A stretch of DNA of 64,000 nucleotides from Sphaerisporangium rubeum (lineage in GTDB: Bacteria > Actinomycetota > Actinomycetes > Streptosporangiales > Streptosporangiaceae), in NCBI RefSeq assembly GCF_014207705.1, contig NZ_JACHIU010000001.1:7370501-7434500 (forward strand), read 5' to 3'. This document shows positions 9,097 through 19,229 of this stretch, piece after piece. Below the pieces are notes generated by a model. It was not told the DNA's origin. It made no database searches and saw only the letters and a list, made by a program, of their open reading frames with translations. Position 1 is the first letter of the stretch; each line of letters starts with the position of its first letter. Both the position numbers and the translations under genes were made by a program.

Positions 9097-10212
9097 TTGT
9101 ACGCGTACCGGTTCCTCGAAGACTTCGTGTTGCTGTATCCGGTCTACGCGTTGCTCTTCGCCGAGCACGGGCTGTCCACGGCCGAGATCTCCTCGCTTTT
9201 CGTCATCTGGTCGGTGACGTCGTTCGTCGTCGAGATCCCTTCCGGCATGTGGGCCGACACGTTCTCGCGCCGCCGCCTGGTGGTGGCCGGGCCGTTGCTG
9301 ACCGCCGTGGGGTTCGGGCTGTGGACGTTCCTGCCCTCCTATCTCGTGTTCGCGGCCGGCTTCGTGCTGTGGGGAACGGGTAACGCGCTGAGCTCCGGTG
9401 CGCTTGAGGCTCTGGTCTACGAGGAGCTGGACCGTCTCGGCGCGGCGGGTTCCTACGCGCGGCTCATCGGACGATCGCATGCCATCGGCACCACCGCCGT
9501 GCTGGCCGCGACCGCGCTGGCCGCTCCGGTCATCGCCGTAGGCGGGTACACCGCACTCGGCGTCGCCAGCGTGGCGGTGCTCGTGATGAGCGGGCTGGCG
9601 GGGCTCATGCTGCCGGAGTCCCGCTCACCCGGCGAGGCGGAGGACGGCTATCTCGCGGTGCTGCGTGAAGGGTTGCGTGAGGCACGGCGCGAGCCCGCCG
9701 CCGCCGGCGCCCTTGTCCTGCTGGTGGTGCTCATGGGGGTGGGCTCGCTCGACGAGTACATCCCGCTGCTGGCCTCGGCGACCGGCGTGAGCGCGGCCAC
9801 CGTGCCGCTGCTGATGCTGCTCGAGACCGCCGCGGCCACCGCCGGCGGGTGGTTCGCCGGACGCGGTGTCCGCTGGACGGCGCCGGTGCTCGCCGCCGCC
9901 GCGCTGTGCCTGGCGGCGGGGGCCTGGAGCGGCCGTCCCGGTGGACTGGCGCTGGTGGGGGCCGCGTACGGCGTCTTCCAGTGGGCGACGTCCAATGCCG
10001 AGGCGCGGCTGCAGGACGCCATCGGCGACCGGGCCAGAGCCACCGTCACGTCGATGGCGGGGTTCGGCTCCGAGGTGTTCGCGCTCCTGGCGTACGCGTC
10101 CTTCGCTCTCGGTTCCACCTGGAGCGGCCCGGGGCCGCTGTTCGCGCTGGCCGCCGCGCCGTACCTGCTCGTCGCGGCGACCCTGTGGCTCCGCGGCCGT
10201 TCCCGGACGTGA
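9097..10212 (+). CDS. MFS transporter
   Basis: Twelve-helix major facilitator of about 371 aa. The family hallmark between helices 2 and 3 is visible as PSGMWADTFSRRR, and the protein is hydrophobic throughout. The start is uncertain. TTG 9097 gives LYAYRFLEDFVLLYP. An in-frame CTG at 9085 (LARRLYAYRF) has a better-placed GAGG about 7 bases upstream and would add four residues. Divergent from the ABC-F gene, with about 170 bp between the two starts. Substrate unknown; drug efflux is plausible beside an ABC-F gene but is not shown. Confidence 0.82.
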   Translation: MYAYRFLEDFVLLYPVYALLFAEHGLSTAEISSLFVIWSVTSFVVEIPSGMWADTFSRRRLVVAGPLLTAVGFGLWTFLPSYLVFAAGFVLWGTGNALSSGALEALVYEELDRLGAAGSYARLIGRSHAIGTTAVLAATALAAPVIAVGGYTALGVASVAVLVMSGLAGLMLPESRSPGEAEDGYLAVLREGLREARREPAAAGALVLLVVLMGVGSLDEYIPLLASATGVSAATVPLLMLLETAAATAGGWFAGRGVRWTAPVLAAAALCLAAGAWSGRPGGLALVGAAYGVFQWATSNAEARLQDAIGDRARATVTSMAGFGSEVFALLAYASFALGSTWSGPGPLFALAAAPYLLVAATLWLRGRSRT

Positions 10213-10265
10213 CAGGATTCCCCTCATCGATATCGCCGGGACGGGTGTCACCAGGGGAGGCCAGT

Positions 10266-10523
10266 GTGGATGACGATGACTACGTCCCCGTCGGTGAGGC
10301 CCTGAGCGGGCTGACGGTCGCTCCGCTGCCTGAGGGGTGGACGGCGCTCGGCGCCATCGTCCTGGTCAAGTGTTTCGACGAGGAGGGCCGCTCATCGTGG
10401 GCCTTCCGCCGGACCGACGGGCTCAACGACGAGGAACTGCTCGGCGCGCTCACCGTGCGTACCGACCTGCTGCGCCGTGAGCTGCTCGACGCCTACACCT
10501 CCGACGACGAAGAGGACGACTGA
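10266..10523 (+). CDS. Small acidic conserved protein, unknown function
   Basis: Eighty-five residues, strongly acidic at both ends (starts VDDDDYVPVG, ends TSDDEEDD), with no membrane helix. The GTG at 10266 is set by a strong GGGGAGG ribosome site 6-12 bases upstream. It follows the MFS gene by 54 bp in the same direction and is closed by a strong hairpin. I do not recognise a domain. Confidence 0.65.
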   Translation: MDDDDYVPVGEALSGLTVAPLPEGWTALGAIVLVKCFDEEGRSSWAFRRTDGLNDEELLGALTVRTDLLRRELLDAYTSDDEEDD

Positions 10524-10534
10524 GCGCCACGCGC

Positions 10535-10567
10535 CGTCCCGGCTCCGCGTGCCGCGGAGCCGGGACG
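10535..10567. terminator. Bidirectional hairpin terminator
   Basis: Perfect 14-bp stem (CGTCCCGGCTCCGC and its complement) with a 5-base loop. It sits between the stops of the small acidic gene (+) and the HNH nuclease gene (-), so it can serve both strands. Confidence 0.8.
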
Positions 10568-10572
10568 TGTGC

Positions 10573-11205
10573 TCAGCAGTAGCCGAGCATGGTGGTCAGC
10601 GCGGACTTCTCCGAGCTCTGCAGGCTCAGCCCGTAGTAGTACTTCACCTGGATCCAGGCGCGCGCGTAGGTGCACCAGAACGCGGTGCGCGACGGCTTCC
10701 ACGTGCTCGGGTCCTGGTCGCCCTTGGCCTGGTTGACGTTGTCGGTCACGGCCCACAGCTCGGGCCCGCCGAGGTCGTTGGCGTACTCCTGGCGCCTCGC
10801 GGTCGTCCAGCTCCACGCTCCCGAGCGCCAGGCCTCGGCCAGCGGGACCATGTGGTCGATGTCGACGTCGGACGCCTGGGTCCACGTCGCGCCGTCGTAC
10901 GGGCTGTACCAGCTTCCCGACGTGGCGGCGCACGAGGAGTCGGTGACGACGCCGGTGCCGTCCCGCTTGAGCACCGACTCTCGCGTGTTGCAGGCGCCGG
11001 AGATGGTGATCCAGTGCGGGAAAAGGTCGCGGTTGTACGTCGACTGGTGGGACTCGGCCGTCACGGTGAGCGTGGCGAGGCGCGCGGCGGCGGTGCTCGC
11101 GGAGGGGATGTTGGGTGGCGTGGCGGACGCCGGCCCGGCGGTGAGGGTGAGGGTGAGGATCAGGACGGTGAGGGCGGCGATGACGCCGGCGAAGGCTCGC
11201 CTCAC
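10573..11205 (-). CDS. Secreted HNH endonuclease family protein (DUF1524 / GmrSD C-terminal-like)
   Basis: Probable extracellular nuclease of 210 aa. A classical signal peptide occupies about residues 1-28 (ends PASA). The HNH/DUF1524 core reads DVDIDHMVPLAEAWRSGAW, with the His and Asp expected for metal and base roles, and is followed by the usual LGGPELWAVTDNVNQAKGD segment. Six Cys residues fit a disulfide-stabilised secreted protein. Small exported HNH proteins of this type are common in mycelial actinomycetes, and nutrient DNA degradation is the usual proposal. It is not part of a restriction system here. Confidence 0.85.
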   Translation of the reverse strand: MRRAFAGVIAALTVLILTLTLTAGPASATPPNIPSASTAAARLATLTVTAESHQSTYNRDLFPHWITISGACNTRESVLKRDGTGVVTDSSCAATSGSWYSPYDGATWTQASDVDIDHMVPLAEAWRSGAWSWTTARRQEYANDLGGPELWAVTDNVNQAKGDQDPSTWKPSRTAFWCTYARAWIQVKYYYGLSLQSSEKSALTTMLGYC

Positions 11206-11552
11206 GGGGCTTCTCCTTGCCGTCCGCCGTTCCGGCCAGGCTGGGGGCTGGCAGCGAACGGAACGGTCAGACAGCTCGGAGAGTCGCTAAGTTCCTGAAG
11301 TCATGAAATATCAGACATTGATTGGTCAGACCTGTCAGATTTAGAGAAAATCGCCCTTAACCTGGCACCACATGACGTTGGCCTGGCGCGATGCCGCTAC
11401 GCACTCGTTCCCGGGGCCGCCGGCCTTCGGAGTACGGCACATGAAAATCTCGTTAACGCAGGTGGGCCCCTGTTTTCTCCGTCCCCCTGGTCACCGCCGC
11501 CACAATCGTTCATCTTAGAAATCCCCATATAAGACGAAGCGCGGAGGACGGC
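11206..11552. other. Intergenic region, no gene seen
   Basis: About 350 bp between two divergent genes, more AT-rich than its surroundings around 11290-11350 and 11500-11530. It must hold the promoters for the HNH nuclease (-) and the SRPBCC gene (+). I see no convincing operator, RNA or small ORF. Confidence 0.5.
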
Positions 11553-12080
11553 ATGGACGACTACGGCGTCACCGGTTCACGAGTAGACCTGGAGATGACC
11601 GTCCCCCTGCCTCCTGCGCGCCTCTGGGATCTGATCACCGAGATCCCCCGCATCAGCGACTGGAGCCCCGAGTGCCGCCACATCGGCTGGCTCGAACCCG
11701 TCACCGCGGAACCACGCCTGGGTTCCCGCTTCCAGTGCCGCAACCTTCGCCAGGACGCCGCCTGGACCACCACGTCCACCATCACCGAGCTCGACCCGCC
11801 TCGCGCCTTCGCCTGGATCGTCCTCGACGACCGCGATCCGGCTCTTCCTTCTTCCACCTGGCGCTACGAGCTGGAACCCGCCGCGTCCGCCACGCAGACC
11901 CTGGTGCGCCACAGCTTCGTCCACGGCCCCGGCCGGAGCCTGCTGCGCGACTACATCGAAGCCGGCCCGGAGAGCGCGTCGATCATCCTGGAGGTCCGCC
12001 TCACCGAACTGCGCACCCACATGACCCAGACACTCGACGCGATGGTCGCATCCGCCGGAGGCCAGGACACCGTGCCATGA
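11553..12080 (+). CDS. SRPBCC-family (START-like) protein
   Basis: 175-aa helix-grip protein of the polyketide cyclase/dehydrase-like SRPBCC superfamily. It opens with the standard strand and first helices (VDLEMTVPLPPARLWDLITEIPRISDWSPEC, read in two parts) and ends with the long C-terminal helix. GCGGAGGA lies just upstream of the ATG. Members bind hydrophobic ligands in a deep pocket, but many stand-alone ones have no known role. No polyketide genes are adjacent, so cyclase function is unlikely. Confidence 0.75.
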   Translation: MDDYGVTGSRVDLEMTVPLPPARLWDLITEIPRISDWSPECRHIGWLEPVTAEPRLGSRFQCRNLRQDAAWTTTSTITELDPPRAFAWIVLDDRDPALPSSTWRYELEPAASATQTLVRHSFVHGPGRSLLRDYIEAGPESASIILEVRLTELRTHMTQTLDAMVASAGGQDTVP

Positions 12081-12123
12081 ACAGGACGATGGCCCGCACA
12101 CATCACAGTCTCAGGACACCTGA

Positions 12124-13656
<1,533 letters not shown>

Positions 13657-13670
13657 TCCCGCTTCACTTC

Positions 13671-13700
13671 CGGGCCCTCGCGCGCACGCGCGGGGGCCCG
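13671..13700. terminator. Probable terminator after the cellulase gene
   Basis: GC-rich inverted repeat beginning CGGGCCC and ending GGGCCCG, 14 bp after the cellulase stop. There is no T-tract, as is usual in actinobacteria. Confidence 0.6.
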
Positions 13701-13864
13701 GCCGCGTTCCCGGCCGCCTGCCGGCCCGGCGGCAAAGCGACCGTCACGGTACGGCAACGCACCCGCCTGGTATCGGTACAGGGCCAGGCACGCGATTGCA
13801 GCCATACCAAGCCGGTAGATACCGTCCAAATGTATCTGAACTGGGCTTTCACCTCGGAGGGTGC

Positions 13865-15301
13865 GTGTCGCTTCTCCCGGACTCCATACGCGCGCGCACC
13901 ACGATCGCCGTGACCGCGCTGTCGTTGCTGTTCCTGTCGATGATCGGCGCCAGCCTCGACTTCCTGGCACTCGACCGCGGTGAGGCCGCCGTCTACCAGG
14001 AGGCGCAACGCGCCGCGACCAACTGGGTCGGCACCTTCAAACCCGGCAGCACCCCGCTACCCGCCGGGGAGGGCCGCGTCAACCTGCTGCAACTCGTCGA
14101 CTCTCACGGCCATGTGGAACTGGCGTCCCCGGCGGCGGCTCGCCTTCGGCCGCTCGGCACCGCGCAGCCGCCTCCGGACAACCGGATCGAGGACCAGGTG
14201 GTCTGCCCCAGGCACGGCCGGTGCCTCATGGTCACCGCCGTCCGCCTGCCTCCGCTGGAGACCAAGGAGATCTGGCACGGCGTCCCCCACTTCGTCTACG
14301 CGGGGATGGTCCAGCCGCCTCTCCTGGCCTCGCACCTGCTCGAATGGCTGACCGCCGGCGGAGTCCTGCTGCTCACAGGCCTGATCGCCTGGGGGAACTG
14401 GTGGGTCGGCGGACGCACCCTGCGGACCGTGGAAGGCATCAGGTCCACCATGGCGGAGATCACGGCGAGCGACCTCAGCCTGCGGGTCCCCGAGCCGCAC
14501 GGCCACAACGAGTTCGCGAACCTGGCGTGCACCGCCAACCAGACCCTCGACCGGCTGGAGGAGGCGGTGCGGCAGCAGAGCCGGTTCGCCTCCACCACCT
14601 CACACGAGCTGCGGACACCGCTGACAGGACTGCGCACCCGCCTGGAAGAGGCGATGATGTACCCCGGTGACGTCGACCCCCGTCAGGCCATCCAGGATTC
14701 CCTGCTGGTGACCCGGCGCCTGGAGATGATCGTCGACGATCTGCTGGTGCTGGCCAGGCTGCGGGCCGGCGACCCGGCGGCGCACGAGCCACTGGACCTC
14801 GGCGATCTGGTCGAGGACGAGGTCACGGCGATGGCCGGCGGCCCGCCTGTGGACATGCGCGTCGCGCGCGGCCTGATCGTGCGCGGCAGCAGGATCCAGC
14901 TCGTCCGCCTCATCGGCAATCTCCTCGCCAACGCGCGGCGGCACGCCGAGAGCCGGATCGAGGTGACCGCCGGCCGTGACGACGAGTACGCCGTGATCAC
15001 CGTGACCGACGACGGCGACGGCATCGCACCGGCCGACAGGGAACGGGTCTTCGAGCGCTTCGTCCGCCTGGAATCGGGCCGGCGCCGCGAACCCGGCGGC
15101 AGCGGCCTCGGCCTCGCCATCTCCCGCGACATCGCTCTCGCGCACGACGGCACCCTGCGTGTCGAGGACTCCCCGTACGGTGCGAGGTTCGCCCTGCGCC
15201 TCCCCCTGATCCCCGCCGCACCCCACCGTCCCCTCTCGCTCGGCACGTCCCCGGCCGGCGGGGACAGCGACCCCAGTGCCGACGCCGCCACAAGCGGTTG
15301 A
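13865..15301 (+). CDS. Sensor histidine kinase (orphan, HAMP type)
   Basis: Membrane two-component sensor of about 478 aa. GTG 13865 follows a GGAGG (13856-13860); GTG 13861 lies in a different frame. The order is helix 1 (about 10-33), an extracytoplasmic loop of about 130 aa, helix 2 (LTAGGVLLLTGLIAWGNWW), HAMP, HisKA with the phospho-acceptor His in TTSHELRTPLTG, then HATPase with N box NLLANARRHAES, G1 DDGDGIAP and G2 GGSGLGLAIS. No response regulator is adjacent, so its partner is elsewhere. The extracytoplasmic loop contains a paired-Cys motif (VVCPRHGRCLM) that may form a disulfide. Its position after a cellulase gene does not prove a role in cellulose sensing. Confidence 0.9.
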   Translation: MSLLPDSIRARTTIAVTALSLLFLSMIGASLDFLALDRGEAAVYQEAQRAATNWVGTFKPGSTPLPAGEGRVNLLQLVDSHGHVELASPAAARLRPLGTAQPPPDNRIEDQVVCPRHGRCLMVTAVRLPPLETKEIWHGVPHFVYAGMVQPPLLASHLLEWLTAGGVLLLTGLIAWGNWWVGGRTLRTVEGIRSTMAEITASDLSLRVPEPHGHNEFANLACTANQTLDRLEEAVRQQSRFASTTSHELRTPLTGLRTRLEEAMMYPGDVDPRQAIQDSLLVTRRLEMIVDDLLVLARLRAGDPAAHEPLDLGDLVEDEVTAMAGGPPVDMRVARGLIVRGSRIQLVRLIGNLLANARRHAESRIEVTAGRDDEYAVITVTDDGDGIAPADRERVFERFVRLESGRRREPGGSGLGLAISRDIALAHDGTLRVEDSPYGARFALRLPLIPAAPHRPLSLGTSPAGGDSDPSADAATSG

Positions 15302-15392
15302 CGGCGGTGAGGCCACGCGCCGTCCGCGGCTGTCCCGTGGTGACGTAGCGTGCGAAAGGCACAGAAAGTCAGCTCGCGAAAGGAACCCGATC

Positions 15393-15761
15393 ATGAGCCG
15401 TCAGGTGCTGACCCCGGGCCCCGATCACCCCATCACCGTCGAGCCCGGCAAGAGCCGCGTCGTCGCGCGCGTCGGCGACACGATCGTCGCCGACACGACG
15501 TCGTCGCTGGTGCTGCGCGAGTCGACCTACCCTCCCGTCCACTACATCCCGCTCCAGGACGTGAACCCGGACCTGCTGCTCGCCAGCGACTCGCAGACCT
15601 ACTGCCCCTACAAGGGTGAGGCGTCCTACTACCACCTGACCGTCGACGGCCAGGAGCTCACCGACGCCGTGTGGACGTACCGCACACCGTACGACCCGGT
15701 ACGCGAGATCGCCGGTCACGTCGCGTTCTACCCCGACCGGGTGAGCGTGACCGAAGAATGA
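15393..15761 (+). CDS. DUF427 domain protein
   Basis: 122-aa soluble protein that matches the DUF427 family across its whole length. The diagnostic parts are RESTYPPVHYIPLQDV, then TYCPYKGEASYY and the C-terminal VAFYPDRVSV. It starts at ATG 15393 after GAAAGGA. The family has a compact beta fold with a conserved Cys-Pro-x-Lys-Gly loop. Biochemical function is not established. Monocistronic as far as can be seen. Confidence 0.88.
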   Translation: MSRQVLTPGPDHPITVEPGKSRVVARVGDTIVADTTSSLVLRESTYPPVHYIPLQDVNPDLLLASDSQTYCPYKGEASYYHLTVDGQELTDAVWTYRTPYDPVREIAGHVAFYPDRVSVTEE

Positions 15762-15941
15762 CGTGAACGGTTCCACCGGAAAGCGCGGAGCGGCGCACGA
15801 CCTGTCCGCACCGGGCTCCGAGAGCCACGACAAGCTCCGGCTGCCGTCGGTCATCGGCGCGGACCGGCACTGACAGACGCGATGCCGGCGCCGAGAAGCG
15901 CAAGGCGAAAACCGTTTGCGGTCGTTGGCAGCATTGGCGGC

Positions 15942-16673
15942 ATGGACCGCCAGGCACTCAGCGCGATCGCGCACCACGACCACCCCATCGCCTCACCGAT
16001 CTTCCCGGAGAACCTCGACCGGCTGCTGCGCCGCGCGGCGCTCCCCGAGGAGGCCCGGATCCTCGACCTCGGCTGCGGTGAGGCCGAATGGTCGCTGCGC
16101 GCGCTTGAGCTGTACCCCTCGGCCGTGGCGGACGGTGTGGACATCTCGGCGGAGGCACTGGAGTCCGCCGGACGCGCGGCAGGCACGCGCGGTCTCGCGC
16201 ACCGGCTCGGCCTGCATCTCACGCCGGCGGACCGGTTCGCCGGCGGTGAGCCGTACGACCTGGTGCTCTGCGTCGGCGCGACCCACGCCTTCGGCGGTCT
16301 CGCGAAGACCATGGAGGCCGTCGCCGGCTTCGTCCGTCCCGGCGGGCTTGCCCTGGTCGGCGAGGCTTTCTGGGAACATCCGCCGAGCGCCGGCCTCGTG
16401 CAGTCGATCGGTGACTACCAGGACCTGCCGGCCACGGTGGAGACCGTGGAGGCCCACGGCTGGCTGACCGTCTACGCGCACACGAGCACACTCGCCGAGT
16501 GGGACGACTATGAGTGGTCGTGGACCGGCACTCTGGCACGGTGGGGGGCCGGCCGGCCGGGGCCGGACGGCGACCAGGCGGTGGCCGTCGCCAAGGAACA
16601 CCGCGACCTGTGGCTCACCGGTTACCGCGGCCTGCTCGGCTTCGTCACCCTGCTGGTGCGGCGCTCCGGGTGA
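15942..16673 (+). CDS. Class I SAM-dependent methyltransferase
   Basis: 243-aa Rossmann-type methyltransferase. SAM motif I is clear as ARILDLGCGEAEWSL, and motif II follows as GVDISAEALESA. ATG 15942 (MDRQALSAIAHHDHP) is preferred over an upstream ATG at 15882 because family similarity begins there. The substrate cannot be told from the sequence. Small-molecule methylation is the default reading for this group. Confidence 0.78.
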   Translation: MDRQALSAIAHHDHPIASPIFPENLDRLLRRAALPEEARILDLGCGEAEWSLRALELYPSAVADGVDISAEALESAGRAAGTRGLAHRLGLHLTPADRFAGGEPYDLVLCVGATHAFGGLAKTMEAVAGFVRPGGLALVGEAFWEHPPSAGLVQSIGDYQDLPATVETVEAHGWLTVYAHTSTLAEWDDYEWSWTGTLARWGAGRPGPDGDQAVAVAKEHRDLWLTGYRGLLGFVTLLVRRSG

Positions 16674-16738
16674 CGCCGCGGGAAAAGATCTACCCGCGCC
16701 GGGGTTAGCCGCACGGACGTCCGCGGCATCACGCCGCT

Positions 16739-17416
16739 ATGGCCGTGACGCGGGGAGGCGATCCCGGGCCTCGGACGGACGCGGGGAGGCGATCCCTTCG
16801 GACGGACGCGCTGACCGCGCGTCCGCATGATCTTGTGCGCTTCGTCGGGAGCGCGGCCCTGCGCGGGCCGGTTCCCGCCTGGATGAGCGCGACCCTCGCC
16901 ACCGACCCGTGGGGGGTCGTGCGGCGCGCGGCGCACCCGCCGGGTTTCGTCCCCGTCGGCATGCGCGGCCCCGGCCGGCGGCAGTGGCACACCGCGCTCG
17001 TCCCCGTGCACGCGATCACGTGCGTCGTACCTCCCGAAGAGCTGACCGGCCGGCGGCCGAGGCTCGTCCTGCTCGGCCTGATCCTCACCGCCGCGGCCCA
17101 CGTCCTGTCCATCGAACTGGACGGCGCCGCCTGGGGCCCCATCGGTGGTGTCGGCTACGAACTGGCCACCGGCCGCGCGGCCACCCACCCCGGCAGCGAC
17201 CTGGATCTGCTGGTCCGCACCCCTCACCCCCTGGCCCGCGACGAGGCCGCACGCCTCGTCACGTCCTTCACCGCGCTGCCGGGCCGTATCGACTGCCAGA
17301 TGGAGACCCCGAGCGGCGGCGTCTCCCTCACCGCCTGGGCCCGCCCCCACGGCCCCGTCCTGACCCGCACCCCTGACGGCCCCCGCCTCCTGGACGACCC
17401 GTGGACCTGTGCATGA
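16739..17416 (+). CDS. mdcG: MdcG-like holo-ACP synthase (phosphoribosyl-dephospho-CoA transferase family), orphan
   Basis: In malonate decarboxylase systems MdcG attaches the 2'-(5''-phosphoribosyl)-3'-dephospho-CoA prosthetic group to the acyl carrier subunit. This protein (up to 225 aa) has the family layout: an N-terminal RPHDLVRF segment, a central GPIGGVGYELATG, and the nucleotidyltransferase-like GSDLDLL Asp motif. No malonate decarboxylase subunits (mdcABCDE) are nearby, so its partner is elsewhere or it is a relic. The first 25 residues come from the direct-repeat DNA. The true start may be CTG 16811 or another downstream codon. Confidence 0.62.
   Translation: MAVTRGGDPGPRTDAGRRSLRTDALTARPHDLVRFVGSAALRGPVPAWMSATLATDPWGVVRRAAHPPGFVPVGMRGPGRRQWHTALVPVHAITCVVPPEELTGRRPRLVLLGLILTAAAHVLSIELDGAAWGPIGGVGYELATGRAATHPGSDLDLLVRTPHPLARDEAARLVTSFTALPGRIDCQMETPSGGVSLTAWARPHGPVLTRTPDGPRLLDDPWTCA
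16747..16810. repeat. Short direct repeats at the start of the mdcG-like gene
   Basis: A 19-bp word (GACGCGGGGAGGCGATCCC) occurs at 16747-16765 and exactly again at 16778-16796. A 13-bp word (TCGGACGGACGCG) occurs at 16771-16783 and 16798-16810. Spacings are 31 and 27 bp, so they are not in-frame coding repeats. They blur which start codon the following gene uses. Confidence 0.85.
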
Positions 17417-17509
17417 CCCGGCGACCGCCTGTACTTCTCCTCACAGCGCGGCACCTCGGGTTCCTCCACCGGAGGCATCACCTACTGCGTCACCGGCCCC
17501 TTCCGCTGA
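17417..17509 (+). pseudogene. Remnant of a PhoX-like (DUF839) protein C terminus
   Basis: Directly after, and in frame with, the mdcG-like stop codon, 30 codons encode GDRLYFSSQRGTSG and then GGITYCVTGPFR before a stop. These closely resemble the extreme C terminus of actinobacterial PhoX/DUF839 phosphatase-like proteins. Nothing upstream in any frame continues the family, so this is the tail of a gene whose body was deleted. Identification rests on a short match and my memory of the family. Confidence 0.5.
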
Positions 17510-17583
17510 TCCCCTCACGGCGAGGGCCTGTCACCTCGCTAAATCATTGGACACCGCGCACGGAGCGCGACGATCGTGAGGGG

Positions 17584-18330
17584 ATGCGACAGGAGGAGAT
17601 CTGGGACGCCGAGACCGCGCGACGCTATGACACGCCGGGGACCGGGATGTTCGCCCCCGAGGTGCTCGGGCCGGTCGTGGACCGGCTCGCCGAGCTGGCG
17701 GGTGAGGGGGCCGCGCTCGAGTTCGCCGTCGGCACCGGACGCGTGGCCGTGCCGCTCGCGGAACGGGGGGTGCCGGTCACCGGGATCGAGCTGTCCGCCG
17801 CGATGATCGAGCAGCTCAGGACCAAGGCCGGCGAGGCCGTGATCCCGGTGGTGCGCGGCGACATGGCGACGACCGTCGTCCCCGGTGAGTTCACCCTCGT
17901 CTACCTGGTCTACAACACCATCTCGAACCTGCTCACACAGGCCGAGCAGGTCGCGTGCTTCCGTAACGCCGCGCGGCACCTGCGGCCCGGCGGCCGGTTC
18001 GTCGTCGAGCTGGGGGCGCCGGACCTGCGCCGGTTGCCACCTGGCAGCCAGGCCACGGTCTGGCACTGCGAACCCGGCTACATCGGGGTCGACACCTTCG
18101 ACGTGCTGCGCCAGCACCTCGTCTCGCACCACTTCAGGTTCGACGACACCAGACAGGCCCGGCTGTACCGCAGCCCTCACCGGTACATCTGGCCCTCCGA
18201 GCTCGACCTCATGGCCGAGCTCGCGGGCTTCGAGCTGGAATCCAGGCACGCGGACTGGACCGGATCGGAGTTCACCGCCGAGTCACGTTCCCACGTGACC
18301 GTCTACCGGATCCCCGAGGTCACCGGGTGA
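17584..18330 (+). CDS. Class I SAM-dependent methyltransferase
   Basis: 248-aa methyltransferase. Motif I is present as ALEFAVGTGRVAVPLA, motif II as GIELSAAMIEQL, and a YNTISNLLTQAEQ segment is typical of this actinobacterial subgroup. ATG 17584 is chosen because the family N terminus (MRQEEIWDAETARRYD) begins there; the open frame extends back over the PhoX remnant. A strong hairpin follows the stop. Substrate unknown. Confidence 0.82.
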   Translation: MRQEEIWDAETARRYDTPGTGMFAPEVLGPVVDRLAELAGEGAALEFAVGTGRVAVPLAERGVPVTGIELSAAMIEQLRTKAGEAVIPVVRGDMATTVVPGEFTLVYLVYNTISNLLTQAEQVACFRNAARHLRPGGRFVVELGAPDLRRLPPGSQATVWHCEPGYIGVDTFDVLRQHLVSHHFRFDDTRQARLYRSPHRYIWPSELDLMAELAGFELESRHADWTGSEFTAESRSHVTVYRIPEVTG

Positions 18331-18332
18331 GA

Positions 18333-18362
18333 CCGTGGACGGCCTGCTCAGGCCGTCCACGG
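18333..18362. terminator. Bidirectional hairpin terminator
   Basis: Perfect 13-bp stem (CCGTGGACGGCCT with its complement), loop GCTC. It lies between the convergent methyltransferase (+) and CBM2 protein (-). Confidence 0.85.
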
Positions 18363-18371
18363 GTCCCGGAG

Positions 18372-19229
18372 TCACCGGCAGGTGGCGCCGTTGAGCTGGA
18401 AGGTCGTCGGGGACGGGTTGGCCCCTTGGTTGACGCCGTAATAACCGATGACGATGGTCGCGCCGGGGGCGATGTTCTGGTTCCAGGACATCGCGGTGGC
18501 GGTCACGGCCGAGCCGGTCTGCGACCACGTGGCGGACCAGCCGCCGGTGACACGCTGGCCGGGGTCGGGATAGGTGAAGGTCAGGCGCCATCCGGAGATC
18601 GCGGTCGTGCCGGTGTTGGTGATGGACACCGACGCCGTCATGCCGCCGGGCCATCCGTTGGAGCTGTAGGCGACGCGGCAGGGGCCCGAGGGGTTGGGGG
18701 TCGGGGTGGGACTGGGCGACGTGATGATGTCGTTGTGGATGGTGACCTGGACGCTCGGGGACGCGGTTTCCGCACCCCACGAGTCGATGGCCACCACATA
18801 AATGGTGGCGACGCGCGTTGGTGTGGTGCCTGACGGCCAGGCCACGGCGAACGAGCCTTCTGTCACGCCAGGGCCGAAGGTCGCGACCTTGACCTTGTTG
18901 CCGTTGAGCACCTCGAACACCTGGTAACAGGCGATGCCGTCCGGGTCGGTGGCGGCGGTCCAGCGCATGCGCACGTAGTTGTTGACCACCTGCACCGCTT
19001 CCGGCGTGCCGGTGAAGGTCGGCGGCGTCTTCGGCGGGCTGCTCGGCGGGAGCGTCCGGGGGTCGTAGCAGGGCCATAACAGCGACGGACTCGGACTCGG
19101 CGAGCCGGGAGGCGTCGTCGTGGCCACACCACTCGTGCCTCCGGATGCCGCGCTCGCCACCGCGGGGATCAGGAAACCCGCCGCGGCCAGCAGCGCGACG
19201 GCCCATGAGACCGCCAGTCGACCTTTCAT
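18372..19229 (-). CDS. Secreted fibronectin III-like + CBM2 protein, no catalytic domain
   Basis: 285-aa exported protein. Signal peptide about 1-27 (ends ASAA), then a Pro/Ser-rich spacer and a fibronectin III-like domain (about 75-165, with VNNYVRMRWTAATDPDG and TIYVVAIDSWG). A Pro/Thr linker follows, and then a CBM2 (about 183-285, opening GPCRVAYSSNGWPGG and ending in the paired Cys). There is no glycosidase or monooxygenase domain, so it is a binding protein. It may tether cells to cellulose or chitin, or be what remains of a larger enzyme. No CebR operator lies in front of it, unlike the GH6 gene. Confidence 0.82.
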   Translation of the reverse strand: MKGRLAVSWAVALLAAAGFLIPAVASAASGGTSGVATTTPPGSPSPSPSLLWPCYDPRTLPPSSPPKTPPTFTGTPEAVQVVNNYVRMRWTAATDPDGIACYQVFEVLNGNKVKVATFGPGVTEGSFAVAWPSGTTPTRVATIYVVAIDSWGAETASPSVQVTIHNDIITSPSPTPTPNPSGPCRVAYSSNGWPGGMTASVSITNTGTTAISGWRLTFTYPDPGQRVTGGWSATWSQTGSAVTATAMSWNQNIAPGATIVIGYYGVNQGANPSPTTFQLNGATCR

